A DNA stretch of 23,860 nucleotides, taken from JBBQXK01 sp038251625 (GTDB lineage: Bacteria; Pseudomonadota; Alphaproteobacteria; Rhodobacterales; Rhodobacteraceae). The stretch spans positions 1 through 23,860 of the forward strand of contig JBBSBE010000052.1 of assembly GCA_038251625.1 (NCBI GenBank). The letters run 5' to 3'. Each line of letters begins with the position of its first letter. Within the stretch, counting starts at the first letter, position 1. This document shows, piece by piece, positions 14,432-21,437 of the stretch. Made by a program: the position numbers and the translations under genes. The notes beneath the pieces were generated by a model. That model ran no database searches. It was not told where the DNA came from and saw only the letters and a list, made by a program, of their open reading frames with translations.

Positions 14432-15121
14432 TCAGGCTGCCATCGGGGTGAAGGCCGTCACATCCACCACCCTGTCGCAGACCTGCGCCCGCGCCCCTTC
14501 GTCGTGGAAGATGCCAAGGATCGCGGCCCCCCGCGCCTTGGCTTCCTCGATCAGCGACAGCACCACTTCGCGGTTGGCGGCATCAAGGCTGGCCGTCGGT
14601 TCGTCGAGCAGAAGAGCGGGATAGGGATGCGCAAAGCCGCGCGCGATGTTCACGCGCTGCTGCTCGCCGCCCGAAAAAGTGGTGGGCGACAGGCCCCACA
14701 GGCGTTCGGGAATGTTGAGCCGCGCCAGCAACCCTGCCGCACGGGCGCGGGCGTCGTCGGCGGGCACGCCAAGCACGCGCAGGGGTTCGGCCACCACATC
14801 GAGCGTGGGCACCCGGGGCACCACCCGCAGGAACTGGCTGACATAGCCAAGCGTGCCGCGCCGCAGGGCGATCACATCGCGCGGGGCGGCGCGCGCGACC
14901 TCGACCCCCGCTACGCGGATCGACCCCTCTTGCGCCAGATAATTGCCCCAGATCATCCGCATCAGCGTGGATTTGCCGGCACCCGATTGCCCCGTCAGGC
15001 CCACACATTCACCGGGTGCCACCGCCAGCGCGGCCCCCGCCATCACGGGGATCACCGTGCCGCCCTGGTTCCACAAGGTGAAGCTTTTGCCCACCCCCGC
15101 CACCTCGATCATCGCGGTCAT
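14432..15121 (-). CDS. phnL: PhnL, ABC-type ATPase of the C-P lyase complex
   Basis: This 229-residue protein contains a full ABC ATPase domain: Walker A GQSGAGKS (44-51), a Q-loop YVSQFLRVVPRVPTLDVVAE typical of PhnL, signature SGGEQQRVNIARG (from 150), and Walker B ALLLDEP (D173, E174). PhnL is not a transporter; with PhnG, PhnH and PhnI it is needed to attach the phosphonate to C1 of the ATP ribose. An ATG five codons upstream is open, but the ATG at 15121 overlaps the stop of the preceding CorA gene (ATGA) and has GGAAGAA at good spacing, giving a length close to E. coli PhnL. The next gene, phnN, starts one base later. Confidence 0.93.
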   Translation of the reverse strand: MTAMIEVAGVGKSFTLWNQGGTVIPVMAGAALAVAPGECVGLTGQSGAGKSTLMRMIWGNYLAQEGSIRVAGVEVARAAPRDVIALRRGTLGYVSQFLRVVPRVPTLDVVAEPLRVLGVPADDARARAAGLLARLNIPERLWGLSPTTFSGGEQQRVNIARGFAHPYPALLLDEPTASLDAANREVVLSLIEEAKARGAAILGIFHDEGARAQVCDRVVDVTAFTPMAA

Positions 15122-16074
15122 AGCCATTTCTTCCATTTGAAAAAGAGGTACGTGCCCGTCGCGGATGCCAGCATCAGGCCCAGCGACAGCGGATAGCCCC
15201 AGGGCGCCGCCAGTTCCGGCATGCGGGCAAAGTTCATCCCGTAGATCGAGGCGATCAGCGTGGGCGGCAGGAACACCGCGGCCACCACCGACACGATCTT
15301 GATCGTCTGGTTCTGGCTGAGGTTGATCATCCCGAGCGTTGCATCCGACGCCAAGCCCACCCGCCCCGACAGGAAATCTGCGTGCACTTCCAGCGCCTGC
15401 AGATCGCGCATCAGCCCCTTGACGATGGGGCGCAGCCCTTCGCCCCGGTGGCCTTCGTTAAGGGTCTGGCCGAAGTAGCTGATCGCGCGTTCCAGCGTCA
15501 GCAATGCAAGCCGCACGCGGCTGACCGTCTCGCCCTCGCGGCCCACGCGGCGCAGCGCATCCTGCAGTGCATCGCCCTTGGGGTGATCCTCGGCGTAAAC
15601 TTCGTGTGCCACGGTATCGAGCGCACGACCGGCGTTTTCCAGAAGATCCGCCAATCGCCCGACGATTTCTTCGCCAAGGCTGAGGAAAAGACGGTCGGGG
15701 TCGCCACAACCGGGGCCAACCTTGTCGGCGCGGGCTGGATATGTCTCGAACGGGCGCGGGGCGTGGTGGCGCACGGTCACAAGCTGGCGCTTGCCAAGGA
15801 TGAAGGTGACGGGCCCCGAAACCTGCGTGCGATCCTCTGTCTGGCCCGGCAGCACGACGGTCATGTAATCCACGCCCTCTTCGCGGTAGAGGCGGTTGGA
15901 GATTTCGATCTCCTCCATATCCTCGAGCGTCGGCACGTCGAACCCCATGCCGCGCAGGGCCGCCACCTGCCCGGGCAGCGGACGCCAAAGGTCGATCCAG
16001 GCGGCGGTGGCAAGATCCGCCTCGGGTCCCAGCGCTTCAAGCTTGTGGCCAACCACACGGTAGGCGTTCATCAT
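15118..16074 (-). CDS. CorA-type divalent cation channel inside the phn operon
   Basis: This 318-residue protein has CorA architecture: a cytoplasmic alpha/beta N-terminal domain (about 1-130), a long helical region (about 135-245), membrane helix 1 (about 257-278), the YGMN selectivity motif (GMN 279-281) followed by FARMPEL, membrane helix 2 (about 293-312), and a basic tail KWKKWL. CorA proteins form pentamers that let Mg2+ (or Co2+/Ni2+, or Zn2+ export in ZntB) across the inner membrane. The gene starts 4 bp after the phnK stop and its stop overlaps the phnL start by 4 bp, so it is firmly built into the operon. It might supply Mg2+ for the ATP-dependent steps, but that is inference. Two adjacent ATGs (16074, 16071) are possible; the Shine-Dalgarno is weak. 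Confidence 0.9.
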   Translation of the reverse strand: MMNAYRVVGHKLEALGPEADLATAAWIDLWRPLPGQVAALRGMGFDVPTLEDMEEIEISNRLYREEGVDYMTVVLPGQTEDRTQVSGPVTFILGKRQLVTVRHHAPRPFETYPARADKVGPGCGDPDRLFLSLGEEIVGRLADLLENAGRALDTVAHEVYAEDHPKGDALQDALRRVGREGETVSRVRLALLTLERAISYFGQTLNEGHRGEGLRPIVKGLMRDLQALEVHADFLSGRVGLASDATLGMINLSQNQTIKIVSVVAAVFLPPTLIASIYGMNFARMPELAAPWGYPLSLGLMLASATGTYLFFKWKKWL

Positions 16075-16078
16075 CGGG

Positions 16079-16864
16079 TCATACCTGCAGGACGGAAGAG
16101 ACCAGAAGCTGGGTATACCCGTGCTGGGGATCGTCCAAGACCTGATCGGTGAGGCCCTGCTCGACGACCCGCCCCGATTTCATCACCATCAGCCGGTCAG
16201 CCAGAAGCCGCACAACCGCCAGATCGTGCGTCACGATGATGGCCGACAGGCCCATTTCGCGCACAAGGCCGCGCAGAAGATCCAAAAGGCGGGCCTGCAC
16301 GCTGACATCAAGGCCCCCGGTCGGCTCGTCCATGAACACAAGGCGCGGGCCGGTCACAAGGTTGCGCGCGATCTGCAGGCGCTGCTGCATGCCACCCGAA
16401 AACTGGCGTGGGCGGTCGTCGATGCGGCCCGCGTCGATTTCGACACGTTCCAGCCAATCCTCTGCGGTATCGCGGATACGGCCATAGTGCCGCGCACCCA
16501 CGGCCATCAGGCGTTCGCCCACATTGCCGCCGGCCGACACACCCATGCGCAACCCGTCGCGCGGGTTCTGGTGCACGAATGCCCAGTCGGTCCGACCGAG
16601 CATCCGCCGCTCGGGCTCGCCCATCGTGACGGTATCGCGGGGGCCTTCGCGGGTGTCAAAGACCACGCTGCCCTCATCTGGTGCCAGATGCCCGGCAAGG
16701 CAGGACAGAAGCGTGGACTTGCCCGACCCGCTTTCGCCCACGATGCCCAGAACCTCACCCGGCCAGAGATCGAAGGAAACGTCGGCACAGCCGATGCGCG
16801 CGCCATAGCGTTTGGTCAGGCCCTTGACGGTCAGAAGGGGCACCGGATCATGCATATCTTTCAT
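16079..16864 (-). CDS. phnK: PhnK, ABC-type ATPase of the C-P lyase complex
   Basis: This 261-residue ABC protein resembles the peptide/nickel transporter ATPases, as PhnK does: Walker A GESGSGKS (43-50), Q-loop WAFVHQNPRDGLRM (94-107), signature SGGMQQRLQIARN (from 156), Walker B LVFMDEP (D179, E180), and switch His in VTHDLAV. PhnK binds the PhnGHIJ core at PhnJ and is needed for the C-P bond cleavage cycle. A longer frame runs upstream, but the ATG at 16864 overlaps the stop of the preceding acetyltransferase gene (ATGA) and gives a normal length. In many phn operons phnK directly follows phnJ; here a GNAT gene sits between them and a CorA gene follows. Confidence 0.93.
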   Translation of the reverse strand: MKDMHDPVPLLTVKGLTKRYGARIGCADVSFDLWPGEVLGIVGESGSGKSTLLSCLAGHLAPDEGSVVFDTREGPRDTVTMGEPERRMLGRTDWAFVHQNPRDGLRMGVSAGGNVGERLMAVGARHYGRIRDTAEDWLERVEIDAGRIDDRPRQFSGGMQQRLQIARNLVTGPRLVFMDEPTGGLDVSVQARLLDLLRGLVREMGLSAIIVTHDLAVVRLLADRLMVMKSGRVVEQGLTDQVLDDPQHGYTQLLVSSVLQV

Positions 16865-17379
16865 TCCACATCCCCCACCCGCCGCGGCGCGGGGCGCAGC
16901 CTGGCCATGGCAAAGCTGTCTTTGAGAACGCCCTCGCACAGGATATCGCCGATCAGCCGACCCTCGGCCACGAAGCCCGCGCGTTCGTAAAGCGCGATGG
17001 CGCGCGGATTATCGGTCACAACGGTCAGTTGCACCCGCATCAGGCCATGCCAGTTGTCGGCAATGTCGAGCACGGCCGCCAGAAGCGCCGATCCGATGCC
17101 CCGGCCCCAGAAGGCATCATGCACCGCCAGATACACTTCGCCCACATGGGATTGGCGCTCCTCGAACCGTCGCAGGGCAGCCAAGCCGACGGCGCGGCCC
17201 TCCAGTTCGGCCAGCACGTTGGTCAGGCCAGCCCGCGTTTTCAGGAACCGCGCTTCCGCCCAGTCCTGCATGGTGTACGGCATCCGCAGGCTGCCCGCCC
17301 GCACGCCGGGCAGGTTCGCCATCTCGGTCAGGGCCGCGATGTCGCCCGCGCGTGGCTCGCGCAGAACAAGGCCGGTCAT
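16861..17379 (-). CDS. GNAT N-acetyltransferase between phnJ and phnK
   Basis: This 172-residue single-domain acetyltransferase has the acetyl-CoA pyrophosphate-binding motif in WGRGIGSALL (91-100), a preceding strand GEVYLAVHDAF, the later TVVTDNPRAIALYERAGF (119-136) and a closing VLKDSFAMARL strand. The overall style resembles YhhY-type amino-acid acetyltransferases more than E. coli PhnO, which acetylates aminoalkylphosphonates. Its start at 17379 overlaps the phnJ stop, and its own stop overlaps the phnK start (both ATGA), so it is an integral operon gene. A longer frame starts 17 codons upstream inside phnJ, but the chosen start fits the first beta strand. Acetylation of an aminophosphonate substrate or product is inferred from position only. 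Confidence 0.88.
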   Translation of the reverse strand: MTGLVLREPRAGDIAALTEMANLPGVRAGSLRMPYTMQDWAEARFLKTRAGLTNVLAELEGRAVGLAALRRFEERQSHVGEVYLAVHDAFWGRGIGSALLAAVLDIADNWHGLMRVQLTVVTDNPRAIALYERAGFVAEGRLIGDILCEGVLKDSFAMARLRPAPRRVGDVE

Positions 17380-18260
17380 GCCGCCACCCCATCCGCGCGC
17401 CGCCCGGCGCAATAGTCTGTGTCCGAACACACGAACATCCGCCCGCCCGCATCATCGACGATCACCTCGTCCAGATAGCTGGTCGTCGATCCGCAAAGCT
17501 CGCACGGATGCTCGGCCTTCGACGGATCGAACGGGTGATCCTCGAAATCAAGGCTTACGGCGGTGCAGTAGGGGGGCAGCGCGTAGATGCGCTGCTCGCG
17601 CCCCGCGCCGAAAAGCTGGATCGCCGGGCAATCGGCAAGTTTGGGGTTGTCAAACTTGGGGATGGGCGAGGGGTCCATCACATAGCGCCCCTCAACCTTG
17701 ACCGGATAGGCGTAGGACGTGGCGATGGCGCCGTGGCGGGCGATATCTTCGTAAAGCTTCACATACATCAGCCCGTAATCCTGCAACGCATGCATCCGCC
17801 GTGTTTCAGGCTCGCGCGGTTCCAAAAACCGCAGGGGCTCGGGGATCGGCACCTGATAGACAAGGATCTGCCCTTCGGCCAACGCCGCCTCGGGGATGCG
17901 GTGGCGGGTCTGGATGATGCTGGCCTCGCCCGTAGCCTCGGTCACGGCAACGCCTGCCGTGCGCTGGAAAAACTTGCGGATCGATACGGCGTTGGTGGTG
18001 TCGTCCGCCCCCTGGTCGATCACCTTCAGGCGGTCTTCCGGCATCAGGCAGGCCGCGGTGACCTGCACCCCGCCGGTACCCCAGCCATAGGGCATCGGCA
18101 TCTCGCGGCTGGCGAAGGGCACCTGATAGCCGGGCACCGCCACCCCTTTCAGGATCGCACGGCGAATCATCCGCTTGGTCTGCTCGTCCAGATAGGCGAA
18201 ATTGTAGGCCGCCTCGTCCGGTGCCCCGACCGTGACACTTTCAGTCCGCTCTCCGGTCAT
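17376..18260 (-). CDS. phnJ: PhnJ, C-P lyase radical SAM enzyme
   Basis: This 294-residue protein is the radical SAM enzyme that cleaves the C-P bond of ribose 1-alkylphosphonate 5-phosphate to an alkane and 5-phosphoribosyl 1,2-cyclic phosphate. The cluster-binding arrangement is CX2C-X21-C (C253, C256, C278) followed by C284 after five residues, exactly the PhnJ spacing (C241, C244, C266 and radical-relay C272 in E. coli, offset 12). Using that offset, the radical-bearing glycine is G44 in AVPGYQVPF. The REMPMPYGWGTGG block is also diagnostic. The frame is open 18 codons upstream (to 18314), but the ATG at 18260 gives the conserved start; its Shine-Dalgarno (GAAAAG) is weak. Unlike the rest of the operon, it is separated from phnI by 187 bp. 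Confidence 0.96.
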   Translation of the reverse strand: MTGERTESVTVGAPDEAAYNFAYLDEQTKRMIRRAILKGVAVPGYQVPFASREMPMPYGWGTGGVQVTAACLMPEDRLKVIDQGADDTTNAVSIRKFFQRTAGVAVTEATGEASIIQTRHRIPEAALAEGQILVYQVPIPEPLRFLEPREPETRRMHALQDYGLMYVKLYEDIARHGAIATSYAYPVKVEGRYVMDPSPIPKFDNPKLADCPAIQLFGAGREQRIYALPPYCTAVSLDFEDHPFDPSKAEHPCELCGSTTSYLDEVIVDDAGGRMFVCSDTDYCAGRRADGVAA

Positions 18261-18316
18261 CTTTTCGCCCAGTTTTGCTGATGTTTTAATCTTACATCGC
18301 GTCGAGGTTTGCACAT

Positions 18317-18442
18317 ATGGCCAACACCCATCTTCTTGAACTCGCCCTTGCCGTTTGCGGCACCCTGACGCTCAGCATCGTGGGCCGCGCGCTCTGGGAT
18401 ATCTGGCAAAACCCAAAGGTTCTGGCCCGCGTGAAGGGCTGA
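18317..18442 (+). CDS. possible 41-residue small membrane protein, opposite strand in the phnI-phnJ gap
   Basis: An ATG at 18317, preceded by GAGG nine bases upstream, opens a 41-codon frame ending in TGA at 18440-18442. It starts MANTHLLELALAVCGTLTLS and continues through IVGRALWDIW to a basic end (ARVKG). Residues 5-27 could form one membrane helix. Third codon positions are about 75% G/C, as in real genes here, and the frame fills almost the whole unexplained 187-bp gap without overlapping phnI or phnJ. I recognise no family. It could be a chance frame; transcription opposite to the operon makes it unusual. Confidence 0.38.
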   Translation: MANTHLLELALAVCGTLTLSIVGRALWDIWQNPKVLARVKG

Positions 18443-18447
18443 ACCGC

Positions 18448-19533
18448 TCATTCCGCAGCCTCCGCCATACCGGACGCGGCGGCGCGCAACTTCCGCACGA
18501 GTTCCAGCTCTGACTGGAAATCGACGTAGTGGGGCAGCTTGATATGCTCCAGAAATCCGGTCGCCTGAATATTGTCGGAATGCATCAGCACGAATTCTTC
18601 GTCCTGTGCCGGGGCGCCCATGAATTCCTCCCCCAGTTCCGCCCAGCGCAGCGACCGATCCACAAGGCTCATCGAGATCGCCTTGCGCTCTGACTGGCCC
18701 ATGACAAGGCCATAACCCCGGGTGAACTGCGGCGGTTCGGTCTTCGATCCCTTGAACTGGTTCACGGTTTCGCATTCCGTCAATTCCAGCGCGCCGATGC
18801 CGATGGCAAAGCCAAGCTCGGGGATCTCCATCTCCACCTCGACCGTCCCGATCCGTAGCTCGCCCACAAAGGCGTGGGTGCGCCCGTAGCCGCGCTGGGT
18901 GGAATAGGCGAGGCCCAGGATGAACCCCTCATCCCCCCGCGCCAGCGATTGTAACCGCAGCGCGCGGCTGGCGGGCAGCTCCATCGGCTCTCGCGTCAGA
19001 TCGGGCGGCACGTCGTCGGACGGCGGATCGGTTTCGATCATTCCGTCGCGGTTCAGGAAATCGGTGATGTGGGGCGCGGTCAGCGGCGCCGCATCGCCCG
19101 AAAGATCGGGGGACGGGTCGGCGCCATCGGCCATCAGGCGGAAATCCAGCAGGCGGTGGGTATAGTCGAACGTCGGCCCCAGCACCTGCCCCCCCGGCGC
19201 ATCCTTGAACGTGGCCGATATGCGCCGCACACAGGCCATCGCGGCAGTATCGACAGGCGTGGACGCCCCAAAGCGCGGCAGCGTGGTGCGGTAGGCGCGG
19301 ATCAGGAAGATCGCCTCGATCAGATCGCCCCGCGCCTGCTTGATCGCCAGTGCGGCGAGGTCGGGATCATAAAGCGATCCTTCCGCCATCACCCGGTTTA
19401 CCGCCAGCCGCAACTGCTCGCGGATCTGGGCCACGGAAAGCTCGGCCACGCCCGGGTCGCCGCGCCGTTCCTCGGCCAGAAATCCGTGTGCCTCGTCGAT
19501 GGCGCGCTCGCCGCCCTTGACCGCCACATACAT
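18448..19533 (-). CDS. phnI: PhnI, C-P lyase core subunit
   Basis: This 361-residue protein matches PhnI, the nucleosidase-like subunit that, with PhnG, PhnH and PhnL, exchanges the adenine of ATP for the phosphonate to give ribose 1-alkylphosphonate 5-triphosphate. The N-terminus MYVAVKGGERAIDEAH is characteristic. Near the C-terminus, EHIKLPHYVDF holds H330 and H335, matching the spacing of the two E. coli PhnI histidines (328, 333) that bind zinc at the PhnJ interface. GGAGG seven bases before the ATG is a strong ribosome site, and the ATG shares one base with the phnH stop (TGATG). The spacer after it, before phnJ, is the only large gap in the operon. Confidence 0.95.
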   Translation of the reverse strand: MYVAVKGGERAIDEAHGFLAEERRGDPGVAELSVAQIREQLRLAVNRVMAEGSLYDPDLAALAIKQARGDLIEAIFLIRAYRTTLPRFGASTPVDTAAMACVRRISATFKDAPGGQVLGPTFDYTHRLLDFRLMADGADPSPDLSGDAAPLTAPHITDFLNRDGMIETDPPSDDVPPDLTREPMELPASRALRLQSLARGDEGFILGLAYSTQRGYGRTHAFVGELRIGTVEVEMEIPELGFAIGIGALELTECETVNQFKGSKTEPPQFTRGYGLVMGQSERKAISMSLVDRSLRWAELGEEFMGAPAQDEEFVLMHSDNIQATGFLEHIKLPHYVDFQSELELVRKLRAAASGMAEAAE

Positions 19534-20096
19534 CAGGCATCCTCCACAACGGTCGATCGCGGCAATCCGGCCAGCCGGTTGCCAGAGGTCAGGAACGTAT
19601 CGAACCCCAGCGGGTAGAGCGCCCGGTTGGCGCGGAACGCGGCCGTTTCTGGCAAGCTCAGATGCGCCTCATCCTTGATGCCCGGACCCGTCAGCCGCGC
19701 GCCCTCGGGGGCCAGATGCGGCACCTCCACGATCAGGGTGACAGACCGGTCGGGGTATTCCGGGGTGCCGATGGCGAAGCGGTGCAAGGGCTGAAGCGAC
19801 GCCCAGTCGCCCAAGGCAAAGACCGCGCTTTCCGGCCCGACCAGCGGCGCGCCGGTGTGAAAGGCGATCCATTCGCGCAGATCATCCGTATCGTGAGACT
19901 GGGCAAGGAACAGGGGCGTGGTTGGATCGGTCAATGTCAGCAGGATCACCCCCGCCGCCACTGAAAGCGGTGCGGGCGGTGCGGCCCCTTCGACACATTC
20001 GATCCGGCCCGGACGGGCCAGCGCCTCAAGCGCCGCGCGAAACGCGCGGGCAGCCTCGACCGGCGCATCGGCAAATCCGCCTTCCAGCGCGCTCAT
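19533..20096 (-). CDS. phnH: PhnH, C-P lyase core subunit
   Basis: This 187-residue protein is PhnH, the subunit of the (PhnGHIJ)2 core related to PLP transferases but without the cofactor. Typical stretches are the start GGFADAPVEAARAFRAALEA, the next ALARPGR, ILLTLTDPTTPLF, EWIAFHTGAP, and GTPEYPDRSVTLIVEVPHL. The frame is open far upstream through phnG, but the ATG at 20096 has GGGGAAG at good spacing, overlaps the phnG stop (ATGA) and gives the normal PhnH length. Its stop shares one base with the phnI start, so the three core genes are translationally coupled. Confidence 0.94.
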   Translation of the reverse strand: MSALEGGFADAPVEAARAFRAALEALARPGRIECVEGAAPPAPLSVAAGVILLTLTDPTTPLFLAQSHDTDDLREWIAFHTGAPLVGPESAVFALGDWASLQPLHRFAIGTPEYPDRSVTLIVEVPHLAPEGARLTGPGIKDEAHLSLPETAAFRANRALYPLGFDTFLTSGNRLAGLPRSTVVEDA

Positions 20097-20536
20097 GCGT
20101 CTTCCCCCCGGACCAGCGTGAAGAACTCCACCTTCGTACGCGCCGCACGGGCGGCCCGGGCGCCGCGCCGCGCGTCCTCTTCTGCCGCCAGCGGCGCCAG
20201 CACGGTGTCGGTAATCGTGCGCGCGTCCGGCCCCTGCATCAGCGCATCCACAAGCGCCGCATGCAGCGCATGGCCCCGGTCGCGCCCCTGCACATGGCCA
20301 TGGCCAACCTCGCCCGTTTCCAGCCGCACGGCGCAGCGGGTGACGGTCATCTCGCCCAGATTGAAGGGCGCGCCCTTGCCGCCGATCCTGCCCCGCACCA
20401 TCACCGCCCCGATCTCGGGCTTGCGCAGCAGGTGGTGCCCGGGCAACGGCTGCGGCATCAGCGCCGCAAGCCGCGCCGGCGCCGCCCGCGCCAGAAGCCC
20501 CATCCAATCCGCCCGCTGCCAGCTTTGTTTGGTCAT
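20093..20536 (-). CDS. phnG: PhnG, C-P lyase core subunit
   Basis: This 147-residue protein has the PhnG start (SWQRADWMGLLARA) and the core block LRKPEIGAVMVRGRIGGKGA followed by PFNLGEMTVTRCAV, both diagnostic for the family. It works in the ATP-dependent attachment of phosphonates to ribose with PhnH, PhnI and PhnL. AAGGA five bases before the ATG at 20536 is a good ribosome site. It is the first gene of the leftward operon and is divergent from phnF, with about 105 bp between them carrying an operator candidate. The 3' end overlaps phnH by 4 bp. Confidence 0.94.
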   Translation of the reverse strand: MTKQSWQRADWMGLLARAAPARLAALMPQPLPGHHLLRKPEIGAVMVRGRIGGKGAPFNLGEMTVTRCAVRLETGEVGHGHVQGRDRGHALHAALVDALMQGPDARTITDTVLAPLAAEEDARRGARAARAARTKVEFFTLVRGEDA

Positions 20537-20570
20537 GGCGTCCTTCTGTCGCTTGCTTCCCAGAGTCGCA

Positions 20571-20592
20571 TACTATACAACTAGACAAGTTG
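20571..20592. promoter_or_regulatory. candidate PhnF operator between phnF and phnG
   Basis: CAACT-AGACA-AGTTG (20578-20592) has perfect 5-bp arms. Read on the minus strand, the same stretch contains the direct repeat TTGTCTAG-TTGTATAG. HutC-type GntR regulators such as PhnF bind TAGAC-like palindromes. It overlaps the -10 and spacer of the phnG promoter candidate, a repressor-like position, and sits about 50 bp before phnF, so it could also serve autoregulation. Confidence 0.5.
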
Positions 20593-20601
20593 CTATCCCA
20601 A
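20572..20601 (-). promoter_or_regulatory. candidate promoter of the phnGHIJ-KLN operon
   Basis: On the minus strand TTGGGA (20596-20601) is followed, after 18 bases, by TATAGT (20572-20577), a good -10. A start near 20565 would give a leader of about 30 nt before phnG. The operator candidate lies inside it. Confidence 0.5.
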
Positions 20602-20641
20602 CCCGTTCCGCCGCACAAGGCCCCCCAGCGATGAAACTTTG

Positions 20642-21358
20642 ATGACAGACACTGCCCAACCTCTCTGGCAAGCCATCGCGACGGCCCTGTCGGCCGATAT
20701 TGGCCGTGGCCTCTATGGCCCCGGCGACCGGCTGCCCACCGAGGCGCAACTGGCCGCGCGCTTTGGCGTGAACCGGCACACGGTGCGGCACGCGCTGGCG
20801 CATCTGGGCGAGGCCGGGCTGACGCATTCGCGGCGGGGTGCGGGCGTGTTCGTGAAGGCGCAGCCCACCGATTACCCGCTGGGCCGCCGGGTGCGGTTCC
20901 ACCAGAATCTTGCCGCCTCGGGTCGTACCGCCTCGCGCCGCACGCTCTTGCTTGACACGCGGCGCGCCGACCCCGCCGAGGCCGAGGTTTTGCGGCTTGC
21001 CGCCGGCGCCGAGGTGCATGTCTACGAAGGCCTTTCCTTCGCCGATGGCCTGCCTATCGCACTTTTCCGGTCGGTCTTTCCGGCGCTTCGCTTTCCGGGC
21101 CTTTTGTCGGCCCTTGGCGATACGCAAAGCGTGACCGCGGCCCTCGCCCGCGAAGGCCTCGCCGATTACACGCGCGCCTCGACCCGGCTGACAGCCAAGA
21201 TCGCGCGCGGCACCCGAGCCGCCCTTCTTCACCTGCCCGAAGGTGCGCCCCTGCTGCGCAGCGAAGCACTGAACATCGACCCGGGGGGACAGCCCGTCGA
21301 GTTCGGCACCACCTGGTTTGCGGGGGACCGGGTCACGCTGACCGTCGCACCAGAGTAG
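20642..21358 (+). CDS. phnF: PhnF, GntR/HutC-family regulator of phosphonate genes
   Basis: This 238-residue transcription factor has a winged helix-turn-helix at about 10-75 (LPTEAQLAARFGVNRHTVRH is the recognition region, closing with RRGAGVFV) and a UTRA ligand-binding domain (about 90-235) with VYEGLSFADGLPIALFRSVF. Length matches E. coli PhnF. It probably represses the divergent phn operon and may respond to a phosphonate or a pathway intermediate; this follows from family and position. A TTG one codon upstream (20639) is open too; the ATG at 20642 is preferred, though no strong Shine-Dalgarno is seen. The second phnM follows after 79 bp in the same direction. Confidence 0.9.
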   Translation: MTDTAQPLWQAIATALSADIGRGLYGPGDRLPTEAQLAARFGVNRHTVRHALAHLGEAGLTHSRRGAGVFVKAQPTDYPLGRRVRFHQNLAASGRTASRRTLLLDTRRADPAEAEVLRLAAGAEVHVYEGLSFADGLPIALFRSVFPALRFPGLLSALGDTQSVTAALAREGLADYTRASTRLTAKIARGTRAALLHLPEGAPLLRSEALNIDPGGQPVEFGTTWFAGDRVTLTVAPE

Positions 21359-21375
21359 GAACGGCACCCGGCGAA

Positions 21376-21393
21376 ATGTCATACGAGCGACAC
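21376..21393 (+). promoter_or_regulatory. Pho-box-like site upstream of the second phnM
   Basis: ATGTCAT-ACGA-GCGACAC: half-sites match the PhoB consensus 6/7 and 4/7 with the proper 11-bp period, ending 44 bp before the ATG at 21438. A perfect DnaA-box 9-mer TTATCCACA (21403-21411) lies next to it, probably by chance. Confidence 0.33.
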
Positions 21394-21437
21394 GGAACAG
21401 GGTTATCCACAGGCAAAACGAAAGCCCGAGCAGCGCC

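Noticed and set aside
12793..14451. 552-codon plus-strand frame across phnM, DUF1045 and phnN
   Set aside because: It crosses three well-supported genes on both strands, out of frame with all of them, and shows no domain.
20639..20641. TTG start for phnF
   Set aside because: It only adds one residue before an in-frame ATG; the ATG is the simpler choice.
21403..21411. Perfect DnaA-box 9-mer TTATCCACA (and TTATCCACT at 5071)
   Set aside because: Single isolated copies; a replication origin needs a cluster, an AT-rich unwinding region and usual neighbours, none of which are present.
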